Source of the DNA: Erwinia persicina
GTDB taxonomy: Bacteria > Pseudomonadota > Gammaproteobacteria > Enterobacterales > Enterobacteriaceae
Length of the DNA: 64,000 nucleotides
Reading direction: 5' to 3'
Assembly (NCBI RefSeq): GCF_014838825.1
Contig: NZ_JACYMO010000002.1
Location: 248,001 to 312,000, forward strand
The notes under the pieces were generated by a model. The model was not told where the DNA came from, made no database searches, and worked only from the letters and a program-made list of their open reading frames with translations. Of this stretch, positions 35,784 through 46,354 are shown in pieces; within the stretch, counting starts at the first letter, position 1; each line of letters opens with the position of its first letter. The position numbers were made by a program, and so were the translations under genes.

Positions 35784-37634
35784 TCAGGTGCGGTGAATGG
35801 CATGGCGCGCCACGTAGTGCCCGGCGCTCACCTCCACCAGTGGGGCCACCTCCGGCTCGTCGCCGACAGCACGTATCGGGCTGGGTATTTCATCAACTAA
35901 CAGTGCCCGTTCACGCCGGCGGTGTGCCGGATTGGCTACGGGCACCGCCGCCATCAGCTTGCGGGTGTAAGGATGCTGGGGATGTTCGAATACCGCCTGC
36001 CGGGGCCCGATCTCCACAATCTGCCCGAGGAACATCACCGCCACGCGATGGCTGATGCGCTCCACCACCGCCATATCGTGGGAAATAAACAGAAACGCAA
36101 TGCCGAACTCGCGCTGCAGATCGAGCATCAGATTGATAATCTGCGCCTGAACAGATACATCCAGCGCAGAGACCGCCTCATCCGCGATCACCACCTTCGG
36201 GTTAAGCGCCAGTGCCCGGGCAATGCAGATGCGCTGACGCTGCCCACCGGAGAACTCATGTGGGTAGCGCTGGGCATGTTCCGGCAGCAGGCCGACGCGC
36301 TCCAGCAGAGTGGCGACGCGCTGCGCGGCTTCCTCGCCGCGGGCAATACCATGCACCAGCAGCGGTTCCATAATGGAAAAGCCCACCGTCAGGCGCGGGT
36401 CGAGCGAGGCGTAGGGGTCCTGAAAGATAAACTGGATATCCCGCCGCAGGTGCGACAGCGCGCTGCCAGCCAGCGTCTCAATGCGCTGACCGTTAAAGGT
36501 AATACTGCCTCCCTGGCTCTCGACCAGTCTCAGCAAAGAGCGGCCGGTGGTCGACTTACCGCAGCCGGACTCCCCCACCAGCGCCAGCGTTTCGCCGGGC
36601 CGGAGATCGAAGCTCACCTTCTCCACGGCATGCACCCGCCGGTGTACGCGGTTCAGCAACCCGCTACGGATATCAAACCGGGTGACCAAATCGCGTACCT
36701 GCAAAATGGGTTCCGCCTGCGGGTCTACTGTATCCTGGGGCTGTTCATCCACCGGTTCGCCGTCACGCAGCAGCGGGAATTTCGCCGGCCAGTGTCGTCC
36801 GGTCATCGCGCCCAGTTTGGGTACTGCAGCCAGCAACGCACGGGTATAGGGTTGCCCGGGTGCGGAAAAAATGGCATCAACGCTGCCGGTTTCCACCACG
36901 TCACCGCGATACATCACCTGCACACGATCGGCCATTTCGGCCACCACCCCCATATCGTGAGTGATAAAAATCACCCCCATCTGCATCTCTTTTTGCAGCA
37001 CGCGGATCAGCTGCAGGATCTGCGCCTGAATAGTGACATCGAGCGCCGTCGTCGGCTCATCGGCAATCAGCAGGGCAGGACGGCAGGAGAGCGCCATGGC
37101 AATCATCACCCGCTGACGCATTCCACCGGAGAGCTGATGTGGGTAGCGTCCCAGCACGTTTTTAGCCTCCGGTATCCGCACCAGATCAAGCATTCGCTGT
37201 GCCTCAGCCAGCGCCCCGGCATGGCTTTTTCCCTGATGCAGGCGGATGGATTCAGCAATCTGCTCCCCCACCGGAAACACCGGGTTAAGCGAGGTCATCG
37301 GCTCCTGAAAGATCATCGCCATATCGGCACCGCGAATGCGACGCAGCTGCGACTGTGACAGCGTGGCAAGGTTGACCTGCTGCTGATTACGGCGGCGCAG
37401 CCACATCTCACCGCTTTCGATAACCCCACCGCCCTGTTCCACCAGCCGCATCAGCGCCAGCGAGGTGACGGACTTCCCGGAGCCGGATTCTCCGACAATG
37501 GCCAGGGTTTCCCCCCGGCGGACGTCCAGCGACAGCTTATTCACCGCCTGAGTGTGCTGGCCTTCATGCTGAAAACTGACGCTGAGATTGCGCACCGACA
37601 GCACCACATCATCCTGATGGGAAAAGGCGCTCAT
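35784..37634 (-). CDS. gsiA: Glutathione ABC transporter ATP-binding protein GsiA
   Basis: GsiA carries both nucleotide-binding domains of the glutathione importer in one chain. The 616 residues hold Walker A 'GESGSGKS' (first domain) and 'GESGCGKS' (second, near 355), signatures 'LSGGMRQR' and 'FSGGQRQR', and Walker B 'LIADEP' and 'VIADEA'. The C-terminus carries the oligopeptide-transporter extension ('[15 protein letters not shown]'). It starts at an ATG overlapping the iaaA stop by one base (TGATG), so iaaA and gsiA are coupled. Confidence 0.95.
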   Translation of the reverse strand: MSAFSHQDDVVLSVRNLSVSFQHEGQHTQAVNKLSLDVRRGETLAIVGESGSGKSVTSLALMRLVEQGGGVIESGEMWLRRRNQQQVNLATLSQSQLRRIRGADMAMIFQEPMTSLNPVFPVGEQIAESIRLHQGKSHAGALAEAQRMLDLVRIPEAKNVLGRYPHQLSGGMRQRVMIAMALSCRPALLIADEPTTALDVTIQAQILQLIRVLQKEMQMGVIFITHDMGVVAEMADRVQVMYRGDVVETGSVDAIFSAPGQPYTRALLAAVPKLGAMTGRHWPAKFPLLRDGEPVDEQPQDTVDPQAEPILQVRDLVTRFDIRSGLLNRVHRRVHAVEKVSFDLRPGETLALVGESGCGKSTTGRSLLRLVESQGGSITFNGQRIETLAGSALSHLRRDIQFIFQDPYASLDPRLTVGFSIMEPLLVHGIARGEEAAQRVATLLERVGLLPEHAQRYPHEFSGGQRQRICIARALALNPKVVIADEAVSALDVSVQAQIINLMLDLQREFGIAFLFISHDMAVVERISHRVAVMFLGQIVEIGPRQAVFEHPQHPYTRKLMAAVPVANPAHRRRERALLVDEIPSPIRAVGDEPEVAPLVEVSAGHYVARHAIHRT

Positions 37635-38575
37635 CAGGGCTCCTCCCGATAGATGGCAACGACCGGAAGCTCGCCGGCCACCGCATAACCGCGATACATT
37701 CCTTCGCTGTTAAAGGGCAGGGCCAGATTGCCCTCAGTATCAATGGCGATCAGACCGCCGCTGCCGCCCAGCGCAGGAATTTTTTCGTGGACCAGCCTAT
37801 CGCTGGCCTGCTGCAACGACAGCCCGCCATATTCCATCAGTGCGGCGATATCATAGGCGGCCAGCGTGCGCATAAAGACCTCTCCGGTGCCGGTGCAGGA
37901 GATCGCTACGCGATCGCTGGCGTAGCAGCCAGCCCCGGGCAGCGGCGAATCCCCTACCCGCCCGACCTGTTTATTGGTCATTCCCCCGGTCGAGGTAGCA
38001 GCAGCAAGGTTGCCTGCGCTATCCAATGCGACGGCACCCACAGTGCCAAATTTGCGGTCAGGGGGCAGGCCGCCGTCGTGATCCAGCAGCATTTGCTGTG
38101 TGCTCAGCGCGTGTTCAAGCTGGGCGCGGCGCTCCGGAGTGGAAAAAAAATCGTTGCTGACCATTTCCAGCCCCTGTTTTTCCGCAAACGATTCCGCACC
38201 CTGGCCAATAAACAGCACATGGGGGCTGTTTTCCAGCACCGAACGGGCTGCCAGAACCGGATGGCGTACCCGGCAGACTCCCGCGACGGCCCCGGCTTCG
38301 CGCGTGCGGCCATCCATCACGCAGGCATCCAGTTCGTGCGTACCTTCGTGGGTGAAAACCGCACCGACGCCGGCATTGAACAACGGACACGCCTCCAGCT
38401 GGCGCACCGCCTCGGTGACCACATCCAGCGCGCTGCTTCCCGCTGCCAGCAGTGCCTGCGCGCTGGCCACAATCTGCAGCAGCGCCTGACGGTAAAGCAG
38501 CTCTTTATCTGCATCCATGCTGGCACGCGCGATAGCTCCTGCACCACCGTGAATTGCAATCGTCGCTCTGGCCAT
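37634..38575 (-). CDS. iaaA: Isoaspartyl peptidase / L-asparaginase IaaA
   Basis: IaaA is an N-terminal-nucleophile hydrolase that cleaves isoaspartyl dipeptides and, weakly, asparagine. It is made as a precursor that cuts itself before the threonine of 'GTVGAVALD' (Thr178 here) to form alpha and beta chains. The 313 residues show 'HGGAGAI' at the N-terminus, 'FNAGVGAVF' and '[22 protein letters not shown]' after the nucleophile. It is the first gene of the iaaA-gsiABCD operon and is divergent from moeA, as in E. coli. Confidence 0.95.
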   Translation of the reverse strand: MARATIAIHGGAGAIARASMDADKELLYRQALLQIVASAQALLAAGSSALDVVTEAVRQLEACPLFNAGVGAVFTHEGTHELDACVMDGRTREAGAVAGVCRVRHPVLAARSVLENSPHVLFIGQGAESFAEKQGLEMVSNDFFSTPERRAQLEHALSTQQMLLDHDGGLPPDRKFGTVGAVALDSAGNLAAATSTGGMTNKQVGRVGDSPLPGAGCYASDRVAISCTGTGEVFMRTLAAYDIAALMEYGGLSLQQASDRLVHEKIPALGGSGGLIAIDTEGNLALPFNSEGMYRGYAVAGELPVVAIYREEP

Positions 38576-38837
38576 GATTCATTTTCCCTGTGTAACAAAT
38601 CAGCATGAAAAACACTGAGTTAGAATGTATTTGTCGAAAAATAGCAGTTTTTGACTATAGGCAGGCAATATAGGGATGTAAAGCGGAAAGTTCGCACCCT
38701 GATAATAACGAATGATTCTAAGATAGAGTCTGAAGTAAGGTCAGGAGGCAGTTACACGGGCAGACGTGACCCTGGGAGGGATTCGCGCCATAATAAGCCC
38801 ATCAGATTTTGTACGTATCGTGGAGGACATAAGAAAA

Positions 38838-40073
38838 ATGGATGCTTTTACTGCGGGATTGATCTCGCTTGATGACGCACTGCACACCCTGCTGGCTGGC
38901 ATCACCCCAGTGCAGGAGCAGGAATCAGTGGCTCTGCCCGATGCCGCCGGGCGGATCACCGCCTGCGCGGTTACCTCCCCGATCGATGTTCCCTCGTTCG
39001 ATAACTCCGCGATGGATGGCTATGCCCTGCGTCTGGCCGACCTCGCATCCGGGAATGCGCTACCCGTGGCAGGCAAATCCTTTGCCGGAGCCCCTTTCAC
39101 CGGCAGCTGGCCTGCCGGGAGCTGCATTCGGATCATGACCGGCGCCGCACTGCCTGCGGGATGTGAAGCGGTGGTGATGCAGGAGCAGACCGAACCGGAT
39201 GGCGAAGCTATCCGCGTTACGGCCCGCGTCAGCGCCGGGCAGAATATTCGCCGGGTGGGCGAAGATATTCGTCAGGGCAGCCGGGTGCTTGACGCCGGAT
39301 GCCTGCTCGGTGCGGCAGAACTGCCGCTGCTGGCATCCCTGGGTATTGCGGAGGTGAGTGTAGTACGCAGGCTGCGCGTTGCCCTGTTCTCCACCGGTGA
39401 CGAACTACAACCGGTGGGTCAGCCGCTGGCCCCGGGGCAGATCTATGATACAAACCGCTTCGCCGTCAGCCTGATGCTGAAAAAACTGGGCTGTGAGGTG
39501 TTCGACCTCGGCATTATCCGTGACAATCCTGACGCACTCCGGTCGGCTTTTATTCAGGCCGACCGCCTCGCCGATGTGGTGATCAGCAGCGGCGGGGTGT
39601 CGGTCGGTGAAGCCGACTACACGCGAAACATGCTGGAAGAGCTGGGTGAAGTCGGCTTCTGGAAGCTGGCGATGAAGCCCGGCAAACCTTTCGCCTTTGG
39701 TCGCCTGCCAGACAGCTGGTTCTGCGGCCTGCCCGGTAACCCGGTGTCGGCGGTCGTGACCTTCTATCAGCTGGTACAGCCGCTGCTGGCCAGGCTGTCC
39801 GGACAGGATGGGCCTGCCCTACCGCCCCGCCAGCGTGTGCGCTGTACCAGCGCGCTGAAAAAATCACCTGGCCGTCTCGATTTCCAGCGTGGGTGGGTAC
39901 AACGCAATGCGCAGGGTGAGCTGGAAGTCAGCAGCACCGGGCACCAGGGATCACACATCTTCAGCTCTTTCCACCAGGCTAACTGCTTTATTGTTCTGGA
40001 GCAGGATCGCGGAAACGTAGCAGCCGGAGAATGGGTAGAGATAGAACCTTTCAATGCACTGCTGGCAGGCTGA
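38838..40073 (+). CDS. moeA: Molybdopterin molybdenumtransferase MoeA
   Basis: MoeA inserts molybdate into adenylylated molybdopterin to make the molybdenum cofactor. The 411 residues (411 in E. coli) include the N-terminal elongated domain ('[12 protein letters not shown]' near 53, '[17 protein letters not shown]'), the MogA-like core with '[13 protein letters not shown]' and 'KPGKPFAFG', '[21 protein letters not shown]', and a C-terminal beta domain. The ATG at 38838 gives '[15 protein letters not shown]', matching the family start; the frame is open for 24 more codons upstream. moeB follows immediately. Confidence 0.95.
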   Translation: MDAFTAGLISLDDALHTLLAGITPVQEQESVALPDAAGRITACAVTSPIDVPSFDNSAMDGYALRLADLASGNALPVAGKSFAGAPFTGSWPAGSCIRIMTGAALPAGCEAVVMQEQTEPDGEAIRVTARVSAGQNIRRVGEDIRQGSRVLDAGCLLGAAELPLLASLGIAEVSVVRRLRVALFSTGDELQPVGQPLAPGQIYDTNRFAVSLMLKKLGCEVFDLGIIRDNPDALRSAFIQADRLADVVISSGGVSVGEADYTRNMLEELGEVGFWKLAMKPGKPFAFGRLPDSWFCGLPGNPVSAVVTFYQLVQPLLARLSGQDGPALPPRQRVRCTSALKKSPGRLDFQRGWVQRNAQGELEVSSTGHQGSHIFSSFHQANCFIVLEQDRGNVAAGEWVEIEPFNALLAG

Positions 40074-40074
40074 T

Positions 40075-40845
40075 ATGTTACCGGAACTGAGCGACGAGGA
40101 GATGCTGCGCTACAATCGCCAGATTGTCCTGCGCGGCTTTGACTTTGAGGGCCAGGAGAGGCTGAAAGCGTCCCGCGCTCTGATCGTTGGGCTTGGTGGT
40201 CTGGGCTGTGCCGCCAGCCAGTATCTGGCCTCCGCCGGGGTGGGCCATCTGACGCTGCTCGATTTTGACCACGTATCAAGCTCCAACCTGCAGCGGCAGG
40301 TGCTGCACGGCGAAGCCCAGGTCGGCATGGCCAAAGTCGACTCCGCACGTGCGCGCCTCGCCGCCATCAACTCACTGATCGCCCTTGAGACGATCAACGC
40401 CCGGTTGACGGATGCGCAGCTGGATGGCGTCATCGCATCACATCAGATGGTGGTCGACTGCTGTGATAACGTGGAGACACGCGAGCAACTTAACCGCCTG
40501 TGCCACGCCCGCAAAGTGCCGCTGGTGTCCGGTGCGGCTATCCGCATGGAGGGCCAGATCAGCGTATTTACCTGGAAAGAGGATGAGCCCTGTTACCGCT
40601 GCGTCAGCCGCCTGTTCGGGGCCGCCACCCTGAGCTGCGTAGAGGCGGGCGTGATGGCGCCACTGGTTGGTGTTATCGGTTCGCTCCAGGCGATGGAGGC
40701 GATTCGCACCCTGACCCATTACGGCACACCGGTGGCGGGTAAGCTCCTGCTGTACGATGCCATGACCTTACAGTTCCGTACTATGACGTTGTCCAAAGAT
40801 CCTGAGTGTGAAGTGTGCGGCATTGCCAGCGAGCACTATAGTTAA
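40075..40845 (+). CDS. moeB: Molybdopterin-synthase adenylyltransferase MoeB
   Basis: MoeB adenylates the C-terminus of MoaD so that it can be sulfurated for molybdopterin synthesis; it is an E1-like enzyme. The 256 residues (249 in E. coli) have the ATP-binding 'GLGGLGCAASQYLASAGVG', 'RQVLHGEAQVGMAKVDSA', the adenylate-site 'DCCDNVETREQLN', 'RMEGQISVFTW' and the C-terminal zinc site 'C-x2-C' pairs ('CYRCVSRLF', 'CEVCG'). The ATG at 40075 begins one base after the moeA stop codon. The C-terminal tail is a few residues longer than in E. coli. Confidence 0.95.
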   Translation: MLPELSDEEMLRYNRQIVLRGFDFEGQERLKASRALIVGLGGLGCAASQYLASAGVGHLTLLDFDHVSSSNLQRQVLHGEAQVGMAKVDSARARLAAINSLIALETINARLTDAQLDGVIASHQMVVDCCDNVETREQLNRLCHARKVPLVSGAAIRMEGQISVFTWKEDEPCYRCVSRLFGAATLSCVEAGVMAPLVGVIGSLQAMEAIRTLTHYGTPVAGKLLLYDAMTLQFRTMTLSKDPECEVCGIASEHYS

Positions 40846-40880
40846 GCCAGTGCCTGGATGCCTAAAGGATTGTTAAGCCC

Positions 40881-42428
40881 ATGATCGATGAGCACAACGC
40901 GATAGCTGAGAGCGAAAAATCGTCTCTGCGCCAGCTGATGATCATCTTTCTGTTAGTGATTATCGCGGCGGTTATTACCATCAACGGCTGGGTGATCTGG
41001 ACATCATGGAACCGCATGATTTCCACCTCGCAGGTTGATGCCAGAAATCTTTCGCAGTCCCTCTCCCGCCAGGCGGAAGATACCTTTCTGCAGGTCGATC
41101 TTACCCTGCAGGATCTCCGCGATCGCATCTCCCTGATCGGCCTGCGAGAGGATCAGAGCGACTACCTGCGTGAGATTCTGACCAATCGTAAAGCCAGTCT
41201 GCCCCAGCTACACGGGCTGTTTATCTTTGATGCGGAAGGCAACTGGCTGGTGACCTCTGACGGTAATATGCCCAGGCATGCCAACAACGGCGATCGGGAA
41301 TATTTCCACTTCCATCAGCAGAATCCGGGGAGCGAGGTTCATATCGGTAAAGTGATCCGCAGCAGAACCACCGGCGATTTAATTATTCCGGTCTCGATGC
41401 GGCTGGATAACTACGACGGCTCTTTCCGTGGCGTGCTACTGGCCTCCGTGCGGCTGGATTTTTTTAAACAAATTTATAATTACTACAATCTGAACGAGCA
41501 CGACGTGCTGGCCCTGATGCTGAAAGACGGCACCATTCTGTACATCCGTCCGTTCACCAACGATGCGATTAACCGCAATATCTCTCAAAGCCCGCTGTTT
41601 ACCAACCTGCTGAAAAACGCCACCAGCGGCACGGCCATTTATAAATCAGCCTTTGACGGCATTGAAAGGGTCTTTGGGTATTCCAGCCTGCGGCGCTACC
41701 CGCTGGTGGTGGCCGCCGGTTATGATAAAGAACTGCTGCTGGAAGCCTGGTTCTCCGATATCAGCGTTTATGCCCTGCTCTGCACCATTCTGTTGATCGT
41801 AATCTCACTGCTGGGGTTTTTGGTGCTGCGCCACATCTCCCTCAACCTGAAAAACCAGTATGAGCTGAGACAGGTGCGCGATCGGCTCACTTCAGTTAAC
41901 CGCACTCTGCAAACGCTGGCGCTGGTGGATGGTCTGACGGGGCTGGCAAACCGCAGGCAGTTTGACCTCTATCTGCAGCGCAGTGCCGAACGGTCGGCAA
42001 AGCTGCACTCGCCGCTGGCGCTGCTGATGATCGACGTGGATTCGTTCAAGCTGTTTAACGACACATACGGCCATCTGGCCGGCGATGAGTGCCTGAAACT
42101 GATCGGTGATACGCTGGCACACCTGCCCCGTCGCCCGGAGGATCTGGTCGCGCGCTATGGGGGAGAAGAGTTTGCCGTGATTATGCCGGGAGCCGATCGT
42201 GAAGCTGCGCTGCGCTTTTCCCGCCAGGCCGTGGCGGCCATAGCCGCGCTGAAAATCCCTCACGGACAGGCAGAGGTCACAGGCAGTGTGGTGACCATCA
42301 GCGTGGGAATGCATGTGATGAATGCTGAACGTAATGTTGATGCGGGGCTGGCCCTGATTGCAGAGGCCGATAAAGCCCTTTATGCGGCGAAAAAAGCGGG
42401 AAAAAACCGGGTAGCGGAAAATCGGTAA
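40881..42428 (+). CDS. Membrane diguanylate cyclase with periplasmic dCache sensor
   Basis: A predicted c-di-GMP synthase anchored in the inner membrane. The 515 residues have a first membrane segment (about 18-42), a periplasmic double-Cache-type sensor (about 50-285), a second segment (about 294-318), a short coil and a GGDEF domain (about 340-512). The active site is 'GGEEF' (427-431). The inhibitory I-site 'RPED' (418-421) stands exactly five residues before it, so product inhibition is expected. It begins 35 bases after moeB on the same strand and may be co-transcribed; AAGGA is rather far from the ATG. E. coli has no cyclase at this place. Confidence 0.88.
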   Translation: MIDEHNAIAESEKSSLRQLMIIFLLVIIAAVITINGWVIWTSWNRMISTSQVDARNLSQSLSRQAEDTFLQVDLTLQDLRDRISLIGLREDQSDYLREILTNRKASLPQLHGLFIFDAEGNWLVTSDGNMPRHANNGDREYFHFHQQNPGSEVHIGKVIRSRTTGDLIIPVSMRLDNYDGSFRGVLLASVRLDFFKQIYNYYNLNEHDVLALMLKDGTILYIRPFTNDAINRNISQSPLFTNLLKNATSGTAIYKSAFDGIERVFGYSSLRRYPLVVAAGYDKELLLEAWFSDISVYALLCTILLIVISLLGFLVLRHISLNLKNQYELRQVRDRLTSVNRTLQTLALVDGLTGLANRRQFDLYLQRSAERSAKLHSPLALLMIDVDSFKLFNDTYGHLAGDECLKLIGDTLAHLPRRPEDLVARYGGEEFAVIMPGADREAALRFSRQAVAAIAALKIPHGQAEVTGSVVTISVGMHVMNAERNVDAGLALIAEADKALYAAKKAGKNRVAENR

Positions 42429-42432
42429 GGGA

Positions 42433-42462
42433 GAGGGGCGACCGGTGAACCGATCACCCCTG
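42433..42462. terminator. Imperfect hairpin between the cyclase gene and ybiT
   Basis: GGGG...CCCC arms with an inner CGGT/ACCG stem lie just after the cyclase stop and before the convergent ybiT stop. No T tract; weak call. Confidence 0.3.
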
Positions 42463-42526
42463 CGGGATAACGTCCCCCGTGTCGTGGCGCTCCACAACAC
42501 GGACAGATATCCCAACCGGCAGAACG

Positions 42527-44119
42527 TTAAACGATGCCCTGGCTGCGCAGGTAATCTTCGTAGTCACCGGTGAAGTCGTTAATTTTGCCCGGCGTCATTT
42601 CAATTACGCGGGTCGCCAGTGAGCTGACGAACTCGCGGTCGTGAGAAACGAAGATCAGCGTCCCTTCGTACATTTCCAGCGCCATGTTCAGCGCTTCGAT
42701 AGATTCCATGTCGAGGTGGTTAGTTGGCTCATCCATGATCAGCACGTTAGGCTTCTGCATCATCAGCTTACCGAACAGCATGCGGCCCTTCTCGCCGCCG
42801 GACAGTACCTTAGCCGGCTTCTTGATGTCGTCCTGGCTGAACAGCAGGCGACCCAGAATACCGCGTACCGCCTGCTCGTCATCGCCTTCCTGCTTCCACT
42901 GGCTCATCCAGTCAAACACGGTGAGATCGTCTGCGAAGTCATGCGCGTGATCCTGCGCGTAGTAACCGACCTGTGCATTTTCAGACCATTTTACCGTGCC
43001 GTTATCCGGCAGCAGCTCACCAATCAGCGTTTTCAGCAGCGTGGTTTTACCGATACCGTTAGGGCCTAAAATCGCCAGCTTCTCGCCCACTTCCAGCAGC
43101 ATGTTGACGTTTTTAAACAGAGGACCGTTATCGAAACCTTTAGTAACGGCTTCCAGCGTCAGCGCATTACGGAAGAGCTTCTTATCCTGCTCAAAACGGA
43201 TAAACGGGTTCTGGCGGCTGGAGGCTTTCACTTCGTCGAGCTTGATTTTATCAATCTGCTTGGCACGAGAGGTGGCCTGACGGGATTTCGAGGCGTTGGC
43301 GCTGAAGCGGCTGACGAAGGACTGCAGTTCGTTGATCTGCGCTTTTTTCTTCGCGTTATCGGACAGCAGGCGTTCGCGGGCCTGGGTGGCCGCCGTCATA
43401 TATTCGTCATAGTTACCCGGATACACGCGCAGTTCGCCGTAATCCAGATCCGCCATGTGTGTGCACACCATGTTCAGGAAGTGACGGTCATGCGAAATAA
43501 TGATCATGGTGCTGTTACGTTCGTTCAGCACCTGCTCCAGCCAGCGGATGGTATCGATGTCCAGGTTGTTCGTCGGTTCGTCAAGCAGCAGAATTTCCGG
43601 GTTAGAGAACAGCGCCTGTGCCAGCAGCACACGCAGTTTCCAGCCGGGCGCGACTTCACTCATCGGGCCGTAGTGCTGTTCCAGCGGAATGCCCACGCCC
43701 AGCAGCAGTTCACCGGCACGCGCTTCTGCGGTGTAACCGTCCATTTCGCCATACTTCTCTTCGAGATCGGCCACTTTGTAGCCGTCCTCTTCGCTCATTT
43801 CCGGCAGCGCATAAATGGCATCGCGCTGTTCTTTCACCGCCCACAGCTCACCATGGCCCATGATCACCGTGTCCAGCACCGAGTACTTTTCAAAGGCGAA
43901 CTGATCCTGGCGCAGCTTACCGAGACGCTCGTTAGGATCGAGGGCGACGTTGCCGCCGGACGGCACCAGATCGCCACCAAGAATTTTCATAAAGGTGGAT
44001 TTACCGCTGCCGTTGGCACCGATCAGACCGTAGCGGTTGCCGCCGCCAAATTTGACAGAAATGTTTTCGAACAGCGGCTTACTGCCAAACTGCATGGTGA
44101 CGTTGCTGGAAACTAGCAC
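42527..44119 (-). CDS. ybiT: ABC-F family ATPase YbiT
   Basis: YbiT is a soluble ABC-F protein with two nucleotide-binding domains and no membrane part; this family binds the ribosome E site and relieves stalled translation. The 530 residues match the E. coli length. Visible are Walker A 'GANGSGKST' and 'GPNGIGKTT', Walker B '[13 protein letters not shown]' and '[13 protein letters not shown]', and the charged linker between domains (about 240-310, '[20 protein letters not shown]'). It is flanked here by the cyclase gene and a sugar porter. Confidence 0.94.
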   Translation of the reverse strand: MLVSSNVTMQFGSKPLFENISVKFGGGNRYGLIGANGSGKSTFMKILGGDLVPSGGNVALDPNERLGKLRQDQFAFEKYSVLDTVIMGHGELWAVKEQRDAIYALPEMSEEDGYKVADLEEKYGEMDGYTAEARAGELLLGVGIPLEQHYGPMSEVAPGWKLRVLLAQALFSNPEILLLDEPTNNLDIDTIRWLEQVLNERNSTMIIISHDRHFLNMVCTHMADLDYGELRVYPGNYDEYMTAATQARERLLSDNAKKKAQINELQSFVSRFSANASKSRQATSRAKQIDKIKLDEVKASSRQNPFIRFEQDKKLFRNALTLEAVTKGFDNGPLFKNVNMLLEVGEKLAILGPNGIGKTTLLKTLIGELLPDNGTVKWSENAQVGYYAQDHAHDFADDLTVFDWMSQWKQEGDDEQAVRGILGRLLFSQDDIKKPAKVLSGGEKGRMLFGKLMMQKPNVLIMDEPTNHLDMESIEALNMALEMYEGTLIFVSHDREFVSSLATRVIEMTPGKINDFTGDYEDYLRSQGIV

Positions 44120-44231
44120 AGAGATAGCCTTTAATTTGCGATGTGAGTATGTGAGTCAGCGCGCATTATGCCAAAAAAAAGGCGCGCGGCATACAGTGGT
44201 CTGGCAGGAGGGAGGGTCAGGGAGCACATTG

Positions 44232-44253
44232 CGGCCGGGGCATTCCCCGGCCG
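44232..44253 (-). terminator. GC-rich hairpin after the sugar porter gene
   Basis: A nine-base perfect stem (44253-44245 with 44240-44232 on the minus strand) with a four-base loop lies six bases beyond the sugar porter stop. No T tract follows. Confidence 0.45.
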
Positions 44254-44258
44254 GCAGA

Positions 44259-45749
44259 TTAATGACTTGCCGCTTTACGCTTCGATGCACTGAGCGCTTT
44301 GCTCTCTTCTTCGTTGCTCAGCCAGTCATGCAGATAATGTTCGATCTGCTCCAGGCTACGATTGCGGGTTTCCGGGATGCACTTAATCACGAATATTGCC
44401 CCGACAATGCCGATTAAGCCAAAGATAAAGAACGCGCCCGACAGCCCCACGCTGGCCAGCAGCATCGGAAACGCCAGAGAGATGAGGAAGTTGGCGATCC
44501 ACATAGCAAAGACGGCTCCGCCCATAAAGATGCCACGCAGGCGCGTCGGGAAGATTTCGGACAGCAGCAGCCAGGTCACTGGCGACAGCGCCCCCTGCTG
44601 GAAGCTCAGGAACATCAGCATTCCCAGCAGCACCATATAACTGCGTAAGACATCCACCTGGCCATTAATGGTTTCCGGCATGAAATAGCTGACGGCACCA
44701 ATAAAGAACAGGCAGGCGGTACAGCCAAACTGGCCGATTTTCACCATCGTCCGTCGTCCAATTTTACCCAGTAACCAGATCCCAACAAAGGTCATGATTA
44801 CCGAGATGGCACCGTTAGCGATGGTGGCAAACAGCGCGGCATCGGTACTCATTCCCACCGCTTTTAACATCGTCGGGGCGTAATACATGATGGTGTTCAC
44901 GCCGGAGGTTTGCTGGATCACCGCTACGCCAATGCCGATCAGAAACAGCTTAAACAGCCAGGGCTTTCTCAGTTCGCGGAGACTGGTCCGTGTCTGCTGC
45001 TTGTCTTCCTCTTCCAGCGTTTCGGTGATCTCTTCAAGCTCCCACTCGACATCCTCTTTGGCGCGGGTACGCTCCAGCACCTGGCGCGCTTCGGCCAGAC
45101 GCCCTTTCATTGCATACCAGCGTGGCGAGTCCGGCATAAACATCATGCCAAACCACAGCAGTACCGCAGGGATAGTGGCGACGGCCAGCATCCAGCGCCA
45201 GGTTTCATGCCCGCCCCACGCGGCGTTAAATCCGGCGTTAGAAATGTAAGCCAGCATCTGCCCGGAGACAATCATCAACTCCTGGATGGTGACCAGCTGA
45301 CCGCGCTTATTCGCCGGGGCGATTTCCGCAATGTAGATCGGCACGGTAGCCGAAGCGCCGCCGACAGCCACGCCTAATACCAGTCGGAAGAAGATCATCC
45401 ATTCCACATTCGGTGCCAGGGCGGTTCCCATAGCGCCGACAGCGAAGATGATCGCCAGAATGATGATGATCTTTTTACGGCCGGCTGACGCGGCAAAATG
45501 CCCGGAGAACAGCGCGCCAAATGCGGCACCAAACAACAGTGAACTGGTCACCAGTCCTGTGGTGAAGGGAGTTAGGTGTAATTCGTCGCCCATAAACAGC
45601 AGCGCGCCAGAAATAACGCCGGTGTCGTAACCGAAAAGTAATCCGCCGAGGGTGGCAACCAACGCAATGACCTTAACAAAAGGTTCTGTTTTGGTATCGC
45701 TGTTGGGCCCTGATGCCCGGTTCGGGGTGATATATTGTTCTTTTGCCAT
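44259..45749 (-). CDS. Sugar porter family MFS transporter
   Basis: A 12-segment major-facilitator transporter of the sugar porter group (GalP, AraE, XylE, IolT relatives), importing a sugar or polyol with protons; the substrate is not determined. The 496 residues have 'GYDTGVISGALLF' in segment 1, 'SAGRKK' after segment 2, 'PIYIAEIAPANKRG', 'PDSPRW' before the central loop, 'QQTSGVNTIMYYAPTM' in segment 7 and 'PETRNRSLEQIE' at the end of segment 12. It stands alone with a long AT-rich upstream region that contains a CRP-type site and many TTTCAT/ATGAAA hexamers. Confidence 0.85.
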   Translation of the reverse strand: MAKEQYITPNRASGPNSDTKTEPFVKVIALVATLGGLLFGYDTGVISGALLFMGDELHLTPFTTGLVTSSLLFGAAFGALFSGHFAASAGRKKIIIILAIIFAVGAMGTALAPNVEWMIFFRLVLGVAVGGASATVPIYIAEIAPANKRGQLVTIQELMIVSGQMLAYISNAGFNAAWGGHETWRWMLAVATIPAVLLWFGMMFMPDSPRWYAMKGRLAEARQVLERTRAKEDVEWELEEITETLEEEDKQQTRTSLRELRKPWLFKLFLIGIGVAVIQQTSGVNTIMYYAPTMLKAVGMSTDAALFATIANGAISVIMTFVGIWLLGKIGRRTMVKIGQFGCTACLFFIGAVSYFMPETINGQVDVLRSYMVLLGMLMFLSFQQGALSPVTWLLLSEIFPTRLRGIFMGGAVFAMWIANFLISLAFPMLLASVGLSGAFFIFGLIGIVGAIFVIKCIPETRNRSLEQIEHYLHDWLSNEEESKALSASKRKAASH

Positions 45750-45854
45750 GGTGACTACAGTGACCTCTCATCGACCTGGTTAGTGGGGTACAGAGTGGTG
45801 AATCATTATGTTATTGACCGTCCACCGCCTCTGCGAACTAATTTAGATCATTTT

Positions 45855-46071
45855 TTTCATTTTAATTAACAATGAAAATTAAATTTTGAGGCTTGCATCC
45901 CATTATTTCATTATATTTGCGATACAAATCACATAAACACGCCAATAACGTTGTAATGGTGTGATCCAAATGCAGCAAATATATTTTGAGAACATTTCAT
46001 CTCATCAAAATCACTTCCCTCTCATTTCATTTTTAGAGTTATGATGAAAGGAATAAATCATTTTCATGAAA
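45855..46071. promoter_or_regulatory. Array of TTTCAT/ATGAAA hexamers (candidate operator array)
   Basis: The hexamer TTTCAT or its complement ATGAAA begins at 45855, 45872, 45906, 45995, 46025, 46044, 46062 and 46066. The last two overlap to form the perfect palindrome TTTCATGAAA (46062-46071). I roughly expect fewer than one copy by chance in this length and composition. The array lies 106-322 bases before the sugar porter start. The binding protein is unknown. Confidence 0.4.
45918..45933 (-). promoter_or_regulatory. CRP-type site upstream of the sugar porter gene
   Basis: TGCGA-TACAAA-TCACA matches the CRP consensus in nine of ten half-site bases. It lies about 175 bases before the sugar porter start, consistent with catabolite control of a sugar importer. 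Confidence 0.5.
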
Positions 46072-46301
46072 GAAAAATATCATTAAAAACTTAACAAAAC
46101 ATTTATTATCAGTGAGTTAATTTAATGATAGGTTGTTTTCATTGCGGAGGATTCAGCTATCAGTATTGAGGATAGCGCTCTCATTCCCGCCGCCCCGGCA
46201 TGAAATTACAGGCACTGGCAATCGGGCACTGATAAGAAAGCCTCAGTGAGATAAAAAGCAGGGTGACTCATGGGGGGGTGACTTCAGATGAAGGGAGGAA
46301 T

Positions 46302-46331
46302 AAAAAAGCGTGGCCGTCTGACAACAGCCAC
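46302..46331 (-). terminator. Terminator of the efflux operon
   Basis: On the minus strand GTGGC (46331-46327) pairs with GCCAC (46314-46310), followed by GC and a run of six T residues. It lies 24 bases beyond the outer-membrane factor stop. Confidence 0.6.
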
Positions 46332-46354
46332 ACCGGGTGATTAACAGGGCCGGC

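Larger units (their letters stand above)
45750..46301. other. Long AT-rich upstream region of the sugar porter gene
   Basis: No gene seen over about 550 bases. The half nearest the porter (45850-46075) is markedly AT-rich, unlike the flanking genes, and holds eight TTTCAT or ATGAAA hexamers and a CRP-type site. Confidence 0.65.

Noticed and set aside
35922-37358. 478-codon plus-strand frame opposite gsiA
   Set aside because: Long only because gsiA is GC-rich; it is antisense to both conserved nucleotide-binding domains and has no start signal.
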